NCBI GenBank assembly: GCA_913020495.1
Contig: CAJWBJ010000029.1
Location: forward strand, 1-39,825
DNA length: 39,825 nucleotides
Direction: 5' to 3'
From: an uncultured Oleiphilus sp.
Lineage (GTDB): Bacteria; Pseudomonadota; Gammaproteobacteria; Pseudomonadales; Oleiphilaceae
Under the pieces are notes generated by a model. It ran no database searches. It was not told the origin of the DNA and saw only the letters and a program-made list of their open reading frames with translations. This document shows positions 26,126-34,931 of this stretch, piece by piece. Numbering within the stretch: position 1 is the first letter of the stretch; each line of letters opens with the position of its first letter. Made by a program: the position numbers and the translations under genes.

Positions 26126-27130
26126 ATGCGACTTATCACGATTGACGATATTAAAAAAATCATTGACCACTTTGGGATTGAATCATTTTTGATTCAGGTT
26201 ATTGAGGCTTTAAGAGCAGATTTTTCGCGCTGGCCAGAGTTTAATAAATCCCCACGACATGCAATTCATTACCCCCAAGGGGTTATGGAACTAATGCCTT
26301 GTTCAGACAATAATTTTTACAGTTTTAAATTTGTGAATGGCCACCCAAGTAATACTGCCAAAGGCCGCTTATGTGTCACCGCTCTAGGTATGCTTGCAGA
26401 AGTTGAAAATGGCTACCCCTTAATGCTCAGTGAAATGACCTTGCTAACCGCTATTCGTACCGCAGCAACCACTGCTTTAGCTGCAAAGTATTTAGCTAGG
26501 CCTAACAGCCATCACTTAGCACTCATTGGTACTGGCGCTCAAGCTGAATTTCAATTTTTAGCGATTCAAACTGTGCTACCAATCAATACAGTCAGCTACT
26601 TTGACCCTGATACCTCAGCGATGAACAAATTCTATAAGAATTTGCATCATAAAGCGGACCTACACCCATGCCCATCAATCGAACTCGCTATCAAAAATGC
26701 CGACATGATTATCACAGCAACCGCCCAAAAAAAACAAAACTGCTTATTTGAAAAAACCGACATTATGCCCGGTACTCACATAAACGCGATGGGAGGAGAT
26801 TGCTCTGGTAAAACTGAATTTTCAGTCCAGCTACTCAAAGCTTGTAAAATTGTGGTGGAATATCTACCACAAAGCCAAGATGAAGGAGAAATTCAAAATT
26901 TGCCCGGTACCGAGATACATGCTGAACTATGGCGACTAATAACAGGCGAAAAAACAGGACGAAGCAATGATGAAGAAATTACCTTATTTGACTCAGTAGG
27001 CTTTGCCTTGGAAGACTTTTCTATTTTACGTTTAGTCTATAACTTGAGTGAGTCCTTGAATATTGGCCAACAAGTGAACTTAATTCCTACACCGGCGAAC
27101 CCAAAAGACCTATACGGGGTTTTGTTATGA
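26126..27130 (+). CDS. Ornithine cyclodeaminase
   Basis: NAD-dependent enzyme of the mu-crystallin/OCD family converting L-ornithine to L-proline and ammonia in one step. It has 334 residues, in line with the longer Pseudomonas-type enzyme. Matching stretches are GVMELMP, FKFVNGHPSNTAKG, LLSEM-type LMLSEMTLLTAIRTAAT, the Rossmann loop GTGAQ (135-139), the catalytic Asp225 in NAMGGDCSGKTE, VEYLPQSQDEGEIQ, and FDSVGFALEDF. These favour true OCD over alanine dehydrogenase or SbnB-like relatives. A strong GGGAGGT lies six bases before the ATG. Its last six bases overlap the convergent arginase gene, and the enzyme would use arginase's product. Confidence 0.93.
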   Translation: MRLITIDDIKKIIDHFGIESFLIQVIEALRADFSRWPEFNKSPRHAIHYPQGVMELMPCSDNNFYSFKFVNGHPSNTAKGRLCVTALGMLAEVENGYPLMLSEMTLLTAIRTAATTALAAKYLARPNSHHLALIGTGAQAEFQFLAIQTVLPINTVSYFDPDTSAMNKFYKNLHHKADLHPCPSIELAIKNADMIITATAQKKQNCLFEKTDIMPGTHINAMGGDCSGKTEFSVQLLKACKIVVEYLPQSQDEGEIQNLPGTEIHAELWRLITGEKTGRSNDEEITLFDSVGFALEDFSILRLVYNLSESLNIGQQVNLIPTPANPKDLYGVLL

Positions 27131-28015
27131 GTCTTCACCAAATATAGCAATCACCAACGCCGATATTAAATGTAGGGTTTTATCTTTCTGATCAAAATCC
27201 GGGGAGTACTCCGCAATCTCCAACCCTAATAATAATGGGTCATTATTAAATTGTTCTAGAGCTTCACAGAGTGAAGCCCCATTCAGACCATCAGGTTCAG
27301 GCACGCCCACAGCAGGCGCATCCTTTGGGTCAATAGCATCTATATCTATACTAATTGCAAAATAGTCCGCATGTTTCAACACAGTGTCACGCAAGTTTGT
27401 TAACCAATAAGTCAAGCTTTCTTGCTTAATTTGCTCCATGGTAATTTGCGTCACATTTAATCGGTCAAGTAGCACTGACTCATTTTTTTCAAAACTTCTA
27501 AGCCCTAATAAACCCAGATTCTTTGAATCCAATATTGGGCCATCGCCATAAATATCTTTGAGCGCATCATCCCCTTGACCTAATAATGCAGCAACAGGCA
27601 TACCATGCACATTACCAGATGGTGAACTTACAAATGTATGAGCATCCATGTGGGCGTCTATCCAGATCAAACCCAGTTTCTTTGCTCGGGGTTTATACAT
27701 AGCCAATGCAGACATGACACCTTTCCAGATACCCATCGCGTAAGCATGTTCACCACAGAAAAAGATGAAAGGTGTTTTATTATTAATACACGCTGATGAG
27801 GCTAATGCAGCCTGAGAGCAGAGTTGTTTTATTGCTTGATTCTTGTCTAGCGAGATATTCGCCGAGAGCATAGGAAGCCAATGAAGGTCGATGCCATTCT
27901 TTTTACATTGAGAGTTCAAATATTGCGAGTCACGTAAGGCAATAGGACCACGAGAACACCCCTCATGATTACCGGCTAACCCTGATGCAATACCTATGGT
28001 TTGTATCTGCTGCAT
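27125..28015 (-). CDS. Arginase-family enzyme (probable arginase)
   Basis: Ureohydrolase-fold manganese enzyme, probably hydrolysing arginine to ornithine and urea. It is 296 residues from the ATG at 28015. The metal ligands are present: His90 in FCGEHAYAMG, Asp120/His122/Asp124 in IDAHMDAH, and Asp224/Asp226 in SIDIDAID. GNVHGMPVAALLG and the EIAEYSPDFD glutamate also fit arginase. The usual GGDH before the first ligand reads CGEH, an uncommon variation. Agmatinase or formiminoglutamase are alternatives, but the neighbouring ornithine cyclodeaminase argues for arginase. An open TTG start at 28030 adds five residues; neither start has a strong ribosome site. Confidence 0.88.
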   Translation of the reverse strand: MQQIQTIGIASGLAGNHEGCSRGPIALRDSQYLNSQCKKNGIDLHWLPMLSANISLDKNQAIKQLCSQAALASSACINNKTPFIFFCGEHAYAMGIWKGVMSALAMYKPRAKKLGLIWIDAHMDAHTFVSSPSGNVHGMPVAALLGQGDDALKDIYGDGPILDSKNLGLLGLRSFEKNESVLLDRLNVTQITMEQIKQESLTYWLTNLRDTVLKHADYFAISIDIDAIDPKDAPAVGVPEPDGLNGASLCEALEQFNNDPLLLGLEIAEYSPDFDQKDKTLHLISALVIAIFGEDS

Positions 28016-28158
28016 ATAGTGACTATCCAAACTAATTGCTTATCTTTAGTTTAGTCTAAATTAGGTATAAGCATCTCTAAACTAATGCAGCAATCACCGT
28101 ACAACCAAGGTCACAAGCCAAGCCACAATTAACTTATCCATGACAATTTTAGACCTTA

Positions 28159-28521
28159 CTATACTTTTAAGGTATCGGTGTAAGGCGGCCACCCAAGCGG
28201 TTTACCGGCCAATAAGTGTAAATGAATATGATAAACAGACTGTCCACCATGCTCATTGCAGTTCATTACTGCACGATAGCCGTCTGAGGCAAAACCCATT
28301 TCTGAAGCCATCTGTTTAGCCACCCAAAATAAATGCCCGATTAGCTCTTTATCACTGGCTTCCATATCATTAATGGTCACAATTGGTTTCTTGGGAATAA
28401 TGAGTAAATGAGTGGGAGCTTGAGGTTGAATGTCTTTAAACGCCAAACATTGTTCGTCTTCGTAAACTATATCGGCCGGTATTTCACGATTTATTATTTT
28501 GGTAAAAAGTGTTTCTGACAT
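28159..28521 (-). CDS. hinT: HIT-family purine nucleoside phosphoramidase HinT
   Basis: A 120-residue histidine-triad protein hydrolysing AMP-lysine and other nucleoside phosphoramidates. The N-terminus TLFTKIINREIPADIVYEDE and the catalytic HIHLHLLAGKPLGWPP are the HinT signature. AGGAG lies nine bases before the ATG. It is 56 bases after ubiF on the same strand and may be cotranscribed with it. Confidence 0.96.
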   Translation of the reverse strand: MSETLFTKIINREIPADIVYEDEQCLAFKDIQPQAPTHLLIIPKKPIVTINDMEASDKELIGHLFWVAKQMASEMGFASDGYRAVMNCNEHGGQSVYHIHLHLLAGKPLGWPPYTDTLKV

Positions 28522-28577
28522 ATATTAATGCTCCTGTTTTATTTTGTATAAATCTTCACTTTATAAACAACTGACTA

Positions 28578-29870
28578 TTATGCGGGTTTTGCTAATTTTG
28601 GAAGATCTCCTGATGCACCAATCGCATATTTTACAACCTGATTCTTTACAATACCGGCATGATTTGCCAAGCCTAAGCCAAGGTTGCGCACAAGCCTTAA
28701 AGGAAAATTGTCATTGCTGAAACCATAATAAAAAGCATCCATTAAGTTCATCATGGTCTGATTTTCAAAACGTCGCCGTTTTTGGTATTCACTTAGCACT
28801 GATTTTGACGCGAAATTGTCATTATTCATCACAGCTTGAGCCACGACTTCAATCAATACTGCCGCATCGAGAAACCCCAAGTTCACTCCCTGACCGGCTA
28901 AGGGATTAATGGTATGTGCTGCATCGCCCGCTATAGCGACCCCTTCTTTTACATAATCGATCGCGTGAGATTTGAATAAGGGAAAACTTGCTCGGGCAAC
29001 AATGTGATTTAACACAGGCAGTTCACTTGGGTATTTACGTTGTAATGTGGCAAGTAACTCCGCATCACTCATATTTTTTAACGTTTTGATTGCGTCAGCA
29101 CTGTCATACCAAACAAGAGAAGCGTAGTGCTTTATTTGGCCATCAATTAAAGGGCCGCTATCCGCTAGAGGTAAAAAAGCCATCGGCCCATGTGAAGTAA
29201 AAGACTGCCAAGTGATATCATCTTGCTGCCCTTGGTATTCAACCGTACAAACAAACGCTTGCTGTTCATATTGTTCACGAAACTGGCCCAGATTTGCCTG
29301 TTCACGAACTTTCGATTGTGCGCCATCGGCACCTATCACAAGCTTAGCCGTCAGTACGCCATGCTGAGCTAACTCAATCTTTTTTTCATCGCCGTCCAAT
29401 TGCATACGGATTATTTGATCAGGACAAAAAAGCTCAATTTGATCAAGTTCGGCCATTGCCTCATGCAAACCTAGCTGTACAACATCATTCTCAACAATGT
29501 GCCCTAAATGACTCTGGCCCTGCCCCGGAAAAATATCATCTGCATTGAATTCAGTTCTGGCCCAAGCAGAAATATCAGGTAGCCATGCTGACAAACCATT
29601 TTTGGAAGGTCGCTCATTGACTGCGAGTCGACGATAAGGGCAAAGACGCTTATTCGCAATATGAGGCCAGGCTCCGACATGACGTAGCACTTGTTCACTT
29701 GCAAAACTTAAAGCTGAAACACGAATATGTGGCGCTTCATCTTCAATAAACGCAGGTGGTAATTGATGGTCAATAATAGCAACGTTTAAACCGGAGCGAG
29801 CTAGACCACAAGCGATGGTGGCTCCCACCATTCCAGCACCAACAATTATGACATCAAATACACTATTCAT
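28578..29870 (-). CDS. ubiF: Ubiquinone-pathway FAD monooxygenase UbiF
   Basis: Flavin-dependent hydroxylase of the UbiH/UbiF/UbiI group, likely adding the last hydroxyl to the ubiquinone ring (demethoxyubiquinol to demethylubiquinol). It has 430 residues. The FAD motifs are VGAGMVG (10-16), IGADGAQSKVRE, and GDAAHTINPLAGQGVNLG. The C-terminus MDAFYYGFSNDNFPLRLVRN followed by LGLGLANHAGIVKNQ closely follows E. coli UbiF, which is why I prefer UbiF over UbiH or UbiI. It reacts with molecular oxygen, implying aerobic ubiquinone synthesis. AGAGAAAG precedes the ATG. It is divergent from the protease gene. Confidence 0.88.
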   Translation of the reverse strand: MNSVFDVIIVGAGMVGATIACGLARSGLNVAIIDHQLPPAFIEDEAPHIRVSALSFASEQVLRHVGAWPHIANKRLCPYRRLAVNERPSKNGLSAWLPDISAWARTEFNADDIFPGQGQSHLGHIVENDVVQLGLHEAMAELDQIELFCPDQIIRMQLDGDEKKIELAQHGVLTAKLVIGADGAQSKVREQANLGQFREQYEQQAFVCTVEYQGQQDDITWQSFTSHGPMAFLPLADSGPLIDGQIKHYASLVWYDSADAIKTLKNMSDAELLATLQRKYPSELPVLNHIVARASFPLFKSHAIDYVKEGVAIAGDAAHTINPLAGQGVNLGFLDAAVLIEVVAQAVMNNDNFASKSVLSEYQKRRRFENQTMMNLMDAFYYGFSNDNFPLRLVRNLGLGLANHAGIVKNQVVKYAIGASGDLPKLAKPA

Positions 29871-29983
29871 TCTGCTTTCTCTTAGCTATCAATTTTTGGT
29901 ATAACTATTCAATATGACTTATTCGTTTAAATCATGCCTATTATGCAAGAAGGCTAAACACAATCACACAGGAGCTGATGTGA

Positions 29984-31387
29984 ATGTTATATATTCCTAG
30001 AATAAAATTAAGTTCTTTATTTTTTTCTGCCCTGATAACGCTGATTTCATCTACAAACTTAGTCTTGGCAAACGATTTCCCGCATCGTTTAATAGAAGGC
30101 AAAAGCCAGCCCTCCCTTGCTCCTATTATTGAACAAACAGCCCCTGCCGTCGTTAACATCGCGACCTATACGCTTAAAAAAGCTTATAACCCATTATTAC
30201 AGTCCCCCTTCTTCCAGCATTTTTTCTCTTTACCTGACGAACTAGAAGAAACACGTCGAATGCAAAGTGCAGGCTCAGGTGTCATTGTCGATTCAGAAAA
30301 TGGCTATGTACTGACGAACCATCATGTCATCGCTAATTCCGATGAAATCGAAGTAAAATTGCAAGACGGCCGCCATTTTAACGCTACTTTAATCGGCTCT
30401 GATGAAAAAGTAGATATCGCCTTATTAAAAATAGAAGCGGATCATTTACCTGCCGTCGCAATCGCGGACTCAAGCCAATTAGCTGTTGGCGACTTTGTGC
30501 TCGCCATTGGCAACCCTTTTGGATTAGGTCAAACCGTCACCAGCGGTATTGTCAGTGCCTTGGGACGAAATGGCTTAGGCATTCAAGGTTATGAAGATTT
30601 TATTCAAACGGATGCATCGATTAACCCCGGTAATTCAGGAGGTGCCTTAATTGATTTAAATGGTCGGCTCGTCGGTATTAATTCGGCAATTATTGCGCCT
30701 GCGGGCGGCAACGTAGGCATTGGATTTGCCATTCCTACCGAAGTCACCAGTGCAATCATGTCTCAATTGATCACCTATGGCGAAGTGCGGCGCGGAGGGA
30801 TTGGTGCTCGTTTTCAAGATCTAAGCCCCGAACTGGCTGAAGCCTTTTCAATTACAAACTCAGCATTACCAACCTATCAGGGAGCCATTATTTCCAGTAT
30901 TGCCAAAAATAGCGCCGCCGAAGATGCAGGTCTTCAAGCAGGTGATGTTATTATTAGCGCTAATGGGCGACGAATTACCAATACCATCGATATTCAAAAT
31001 AGAATTGGCTTATCTTCAATTGGTAAAACCCTGTCTTTAGAATTAATTCGTTTAGGCGAACGTTTAACGATAAAAACAGAAATCCGCCCCATTCCAATCC
31101 CGGAAGCCGAAGGCCAATCAATTTCAATTTATTTATCTGGGACACAATTAAAGGACTTAATTCTAAGCGATCAGGAAGAAGCCGTTGGTATTATTTTAGA
31201 ATCAGTTCAGGCTCGTTCTAACGCAGCAAAGCTAGGGTTTGAAAAAGGTGACATCATCTTTGGCGTAAACCGCACACGAATTAGAAATATCAAACAGTTA
31301 AAAAACTATATTGTTTCTCGATCTCGTACTATTCAGGCATTTAGAATTAGACGGGGCTATGAGGATTTGATGGTCTATGTGCGTTAA
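29984..31387 (+). CDS. degQ: Periplasmic serine protease of the Do/DegQ family
   Basis: HtrA-type periplasmic protease/chaperone acting on misfolded envelope proteins. It has 467 residues: a signal peptide (to about residue 29, ending VLA), the trypsin-like domain, then two PDZ domains (about 270-365 and 370-465). The triad is His114 in TNHHVI, Asp144 in VDIALL and Ser218 in NPGNSGG. Two PDZ domains and a cleavable signal point to DegP/DegQ and not DegS. The linker after the signal is short, closer to DegQ. AGGAG lies nine bases before the ATG. It is divergent from ubiF. Confidence 0.93.
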   Translation: MLYIPRIKLSSLFFSALITLISSTNLVLANDFPHRLIEGKSQPSLAPIIEQTAPAVVNIATYTLKKAYNPLLQSPFFQHFFSLPDELEETRRMQSAGSGVIVDSENGYVLTNHHVIANSDEIEVKLQDGRHFNATLIGSDEKVDIALLKIEADHLPAVAIADSSQLAVGDFVLAIGNPFGLGQTVTSGIVSALGRNGLGIQGYEDFIQTDASINPGNSGGALIDLNGRLVGINSAIIAPAGGNVGIGFAIPTEVTSAIMSQLITYGEVRRGGIGARFQDLSPELAEAFSITNSALPTYQGAIISSIAKNSAAEDAGLQAGDVIISANGRRITNTIDIQNRIGLSSIGKTLSLELIRLGERLTIKTEIRPIPIPEAEGQSISIYLSGTQLKDLILSDQEEAVGIILESVQARSNAAKLGFEKGDIIFGVNRTRIRNIKQLKNYIVSRSRTIQAFRIRRGYEDLMVYVR

Positions 31388-31524
31388 GTTTTCCATTAAC
31401 CCCTAGGCTAAAGCTCAGGCAAGCTTCATGTAGGCCCAGAGATTTGGAAAGTCTTTTATTGATTTGATCATCGACAGCACTTTGGCCATCGACCTTGCAT
31501 AGGTTACAAAAATATTCTTAATCT

Positions 31525-32037
31525 TTAACCCGCTTTTTTTCGAAGCATCCAGCTTGGCTTTTTAACACCAATTTTGGCAAAGCCTTCATTTAAAGTCATC
31601 GGATGAGCTAACTCTAGATAGTCCGTTAAACTCATTTTGATAATTTCATGATGATTTCCGGCTCTAAAGGCAATATCACCGTCTTCATCAAAACCTTCAT
31701 ACATATAAACAGGAATATCATAAAGAGCACCAAAAGGAGGCATCGCCCCCACTTCACATGAAGGAAATTGATCTTTAAATTCATCTTCAGTTGCGAGAGA
31801 AACTAGTTCAGTTCCCATGGCGTGCATGAACCGATCCCAACGAATTCGGCAGGACGCAGGTAAAACAACCATCGACATGCAACCATCAAGAACCACCATG
31901 ACTGTTTTAGCCATTTGGTCACCCTTGATATTCACTCGCTCAGCAATTTCTTTAGCTGTATAGGCAACGGAGTGTTCAATAGAAACGTACTGAACGTCGT
32001 TTGAATCTAAATAACTTTTTAACTGTTCAACTGGCAT
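31525..32037 (-). CDS. YbaK/ProX-type aminoacyl-tRNA deacylase domain protein
   Basis: A 170-residue stand-alone editing domain of the YbaK/ProRS-INS superfamily, which clears mischarged tRNAs in trans. Visible features are the N-terminal LDSNDVQYVSIEHSVAYTAKEIA, the conserved lysine in GDQMAKTVMV, the VGAMPPFG glycine-rich loop, and FRAGNHHEIIKMSLTDYLEL. The C-terminal tail is basic. The exact tRNA substrate is not assignable. GAGG lies nine bases before the ATG. The 985 bases upstream of it contain no intact gene. Confidence 0.9.
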   Translation of the reverse strand: MPVEQLKSYLDSNDVQYVSIEHSVAYTAKEIAERVNIKGDQMAKTVMVVLDGCMSMVVLPASCRIRWDRFMHAMGTELVSLATEDEFKDQFPSCEVGAMPPFGALYDIPVYMYEGFDEDGDIAFRAGNHHEIIKMSLTDYLELAHPMTLNEGFAKIGVKKPSWMLRKKAG

Positions 32038-32391
32038 CGTAACAACCTCTACATCTCTTGCGAGTGTGACGCTGCGGCGCGCCTTTACTCATGAGTTCTT
32101 TACAGATAAAAAATAGCTACTAATTACACTGAGCAGCTATGGTTAAATGTTCCAGATACTATTTAGTGCCTTCAATCAATATCTTTTTTGAAAGCATTAT
32201 TTAAGAGTTACTTTAATACTAGTCACGAAACTCAAATAATTGAAGTAACGAAAAGTATCTTTTTATGTTGCGAGTTACAGCTTCGTCTATCTCGTCAAAA
32301 AAATCTGTGAAGTAAACCCGATATGACATTTGTTTTCAAAAGAATGCAGGTTAGCCTGATCGTTATTCTTATAACTTTTAAAACCTCACCA

Positions 32392-32493
32392 CCTCTGTTA
32401 TTCCGGTGTGCTTTTTAGCCGGAATCTATTGTCTTTATGTCTAAATAACGAAAAAAAGCTGGATTCTGGCTAAAAAACTACCGGAATGACAGG
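32392..32493. repeat. Paired CATTCCGG repeat, about 100-bp imperfect inverted repeat
   Basis: The left arm (32392-32427) and the reverse complement of the right arm (32458-32493) share GT-ATTCCGGT, TTTTTAGCC and GAATC with few differences. The two arms surround about 30 unrelated bases. It is the fullest copy of the family in the window and sits in the gene-free stretch 32038-33022. In the remainder of that stretch I see only the mscS remnant at 32639-32905; 32038-32391 holds nothing I can name. Confidence 0.75.
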
Positions 32494-32638
32494 ACATTTA
32501 GCCAAATTTAAATCGTACATAGTTTTCATATTTTATTATCAGATATAAAAATTGGTATAAAAAAACTGTCTTTTACTAACGCCTAACCCAACCCGCCAAT
32601 AACTCAGAATCCGGAGTATTACTGAGCTAGATGCATAT

Positions 32639-32905
32639 TCACATTCTGCTAAGAGTTTCATAAAAAGCATTATTAAAGGCCTCATACATACAGAAATAAA
32701 CGCCCTATATTCTGCAATATTGACCCACAACCTAACGTTAAAGTTAACTGAACTGTTAGCAAGTTCAGAAACTACAAATACTGACTCAGGATCTTTCAAT
32801 ACGCGATCATCTTGGCCAGCCAGATTTCAAGTATTGACTTCGCCTTATCAATATCAACTCAATATAGCTTGCCATTTGATCCATTTTCTTAACAAATTCT
32901 CAATT
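32639..32905 (-). pseudogene. Decayed C-terminal remnant of an mscS channel gene
   Basis: Three successive minus-strand frames spell the end of a small-conductance mechanosensitive channel. The first has ASYIEL then DIDKAKSILEI, the second DDRVLKDPESVFVVSELA then NSSVNFNVRLWVNIAEY, and the third GVYFCMYEAFNNAFYETLSRM ending in TGA. These match in order the SYDADIDKAKSIL, DDRVLKDPEP, VSELADSSVNF-VRVW and VYF-E-IK-AF blocks of the MscS C-terminal domain. The frame shifts near 32820 and 32705, with a further shift near 32858. The membrane segments and beta domain are absent. It is a dead fragment, and nothing indicates that it is expressed. Confidence 0.8.
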
Positions 32906-33022
32906 GGTATCTCTTGGTTGTTGTGTGAAGTGCTTGTAATTATTATATTGTGATACAAGAAAGTAGCTTGAAATAGCCGCTACTAATCGTCAACGAAAAA
33001 CGATCCGCTATTCAGGTTCATT

Positions 33023-33679
33023 ATGATTCAAGTCGAAAATCTCAATTTAAATCTCCGCAAAACTTTGAGTAAGGGACAGGTGGCAATCAGTCAACCTGCG
33101 GGATGCCCTGATATTAATCTGTGGTTATTTAACCCGAAAGTTTTAGAAGGGCCCTTGAGCCATGATGAAGCTCAAGCCGTTGTTGCAGAACCCGCCTATT
33201 GGTCATTTTGCTGGGCCAGCGGCCAAGTATTGGCAAAATACATTTTATCTCACCCTGAAATAGTCAAAGATAAAGTCGTTGTAGATGTGGGAAGTGGCTC
33301 TGGTATTGTCGCTATTGCTGCTGCATTGGCGGGCGCTAAAGTAACTTATGCCTGCGATATTGACGAAGATGCGCTCGATGCAGTCACCATGAATGCGCAG
33401 GAGAATAAAGTAAAAGTTCAAACCGTTAAAAGTCTGGATGAAGTAAGCGAAGAGATCGACTTAATCACCGCTGCCGATGTGCTCTATGATCGCGATAACT
33501 TTTCGCTCCTGACACGCTTTACAGAATCAGCGCCTCAAGTACTGTTAGCCGACTCGCGCATTAAAACCTTGCCCGTTGACCACTATGAACTTCAAACAAC
33601 CATTGAAGCCCGCACTTGGCCCGATCTAAATGAGTTTGAAGAATTTAATCAGGTACGAATTTATCTTTCGGCGCTTTAA
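33023..33679 (+). CDS. Class I SAM-dependent methyltransferase, ETFB-lysine type
   Basis: A 218-residue methyltransferase. EPAYWSFCWASGQVLAKYIL precedes the SAM motif VVDVGSGSGIVAIAAALAGA, followed by the acidic CDIDEDALDAVTMNA and the ITAADVLYD motif. This pattern, W-S/A-G-ALA before the SAM site and a D-VLYD after it, is that of the METTL20/ETFBKMT group and related protein lysine methyltransferases. Bacterial members modify the electron-transfer flavoprotein beta subunit; the substrate here is inferred, not shown. AGG lies seven bases before the ATG. Its last 35 bases overlap the convergent VanZ-like gene. Confidence 0.88.
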   Translation: MIQVENLNLNLRKTLSKGQVAISQPAGCPDINLWLFNPKVLEGPLSHDEAQAVVAEPAYWSFCWASGQVLAKYILSHPEIVKDKVVVDVGSGSGIVAIAAALAGAKVTYACDIDEDALDAVTMNAQENKVKVQTVKSLDEVSEEIDLITAADVLYDRDNFSLLTRFTESAPQVLLADSRIKTLPVDHYELQTTIEARTWPDLNEFEEFNQVRIYLSAL

Positions 33680-34046
33680 AGAAAGGATTTAAGTGAGTCG
33701 CCATCACTAGAAAATATAAAACGACACCGAAAAAATCAGCACACCAGTCCCACAATGAAAACTCACGATAAGGTAAGTAGGCTTGAACTATTTCTATTAT
33801 TAAACCCAGCAAACTCAAGCCAATAATCAGGTAACGTTTTTTTGAATAGGGGTAAGCCAAATGAGCCAGCAAACCCATGAAAAGGAAACCAGTTGCATGT
33901 AAGAACTTATCATTAAGTTGTGGCTGTAAACCCGCTTCAGCAGGAGAGAAAGCAATCACACAACCTGCAACCACCACCGTATAAAAGACTAGTTTATTCA
34001 ACCAAATCGTTGTTATTAATGAATGTAATAAATATAAAGCTTTCAA
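33645..34046 (-). CDS. VanZ-like membrane protein
   Basis: A protein of about 133 residues with four predicted membrane segments and the VanZ-like pattern: LNDKFLHATGFLFMGLLAHLA, then LIIEIVQAYLPYREFSLWDWCADFFGVVL, in which DK-H, E-Q, R-FS-D and G are the conserved positions. The function of chromosomal VanZ-like proteins is mostly unknown. The start is uncertain: the first usable codon is TTG at 34046, no ATG occurs before the conserved region, and no good ribosome site is visible. The 3' end runs 35 bases into the methyltransferase gene on the other strand. Confidence 0.8.
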   Translation of the reverse strand: MKALYLLHSLITTIWLNKLVFYTVVVAGCVIAFSPAEAGLQPQLNDKFLHATGFLFMGLLAHLAYPYSKKRYLIIGLSLLGLIIEIVQAYLPYREFSLWDWCADFFGVVLYFLVMATHLNPFFKAPKDKFVPD

Positions 34047-34135
34047 ATCCGTATAATCTCATTTATTTTCAGCATCAATGAATAACCGCATTATATCGTA
34101 ATTTAACTAATCGCATCTTATACAGGGCGCTCTTT

Positions 34136-34921
34136 ATGAATGGAAACTTATTTCGTGGTTTCAGCTATCTCTTTCAGGGATTTAAAATTATCTGCCAACC
34201 AAAGTTCAGGCTATTTCTATTGGTGCCTTTTTGCGTCAATGTTGGTTTATTTACCTTATTAATCATATGGGCAAAGAGTTTATTCTCTGGTTGGATGGCA
34301 TCATTACTTGGCTGGATGCCTGAATGGCTAGCTTTTTTAGAATGGCTATTTTGGGGGGTCTATTTAATTGTTATCGTAATGACGCTGTTTTACGGTTTTG
34401 TCGCGGCAGCCAACCTGATTGGTGCGCCCTTTTATGGCTATCTGGCAGAAATGACTGAAAAGCACCTCACAGGAAAGGACTCAGAAATAGCCTTTTCATG
34501 GAAAGAACTCGCCTTGCTTATACCCAGTACGGTTAAGCGAGAATTACAAAAAATACTCTATTATCTGCCTCGGGTACTAGGCTTGTTCATTCTTGGGTTC
34601 ATTCCCGGTTTAAATGTTTTTGCAGTGCTGGGCTGGGTTATTTTTTCAGGCTGGATGATGGCAATTCAATACATTGATTACCCTGCAGACAACCACAAAA
34701 TGAGTTTTTCTGATATGCGGCGTTATTTATCTGCACATCGCTTAACGGCACTGGGCTTTGGAACGCTTACTTTTGGCGTAACACTATTCCCCTTAATAAA
34801 CCTACTCGCTCTGCCTGCGGCAGTATGTGGTGCCGTGGCATTTTGGGTAAATGAAAAATCTGGTGTGGGAAATATTAATATCGAGATTGGAGCAGCACAG
34901 GAAAGCAAAAAACTCAGATAG
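34136..34921 (+). CDS. cysZ: Sulfate transporter CysZ
   Basis: Inner-membrane protein of the CysZ/EI24 family mediating sulfate uptake for cysteine synthesis. It has 261 residues, near the E. coli length of 253. Matching stretches are GFSYLFQGFKIICQPKFR, LIGAPFYGYLAEMTEKHLTG, VKRELQKILYYLPR, FIPGLNV, WMMAIQYIDYPADNHK, and PLINLLALPAAVCGA. AGGG lies about eight bases before the ATG. It works in the same pathway as cysQ, although the two genes are far apart here. The end is followed by a repeat-rich 118-base gap. Confidence 0.94.
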   Translation: MNGNLFRGFSYLFQGFKIICQPKFRLFLLVPFCVNVGLFTLLIIWAKSLFSGWMASLLGWMPEWLAFLEWLFWGVYLIVIVMTLFYGFVAAANLIGAPFYGYLAEMTEKHLTGKDSEIAFSWKELALLIPSTVKRELQKILYYLPRVLGLFILGFIPGLNVFAVLGWVIFSGWMMAIQYIDYPADNHKMSFSDMRRYLSAHRLTALGFGTLTFGVTLFPLINLLALPAAVCGAVAFWVNEKSGVGNINIEIGAAQESKKLR

Positions 34922-34931
34922 TCGATGAATA

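Noticed and set aside
32038-32391. Possible gene or RNA in the gap upstream of the ybaK-like gene
   Set aside because: No frame of useful length, no tRNA-like fold and no motif that I could recognise; only short weak inverted repeats.
32575-32760. Integron attC site suggested by GCCTAAC and GTTAGG motifs
   Set aside because: The inverse core and complement motifs are either missing or only about 35 bases apart, too short, and the GTTAGG lies inside the mscS remnant.
32539-32799. A minus-strand protein of 86 residues
   Set aside because: Only its first third matches a family (MscS), and the remainder is the wrong frame of the same decayed gene, so it is scored as a pseudogene.
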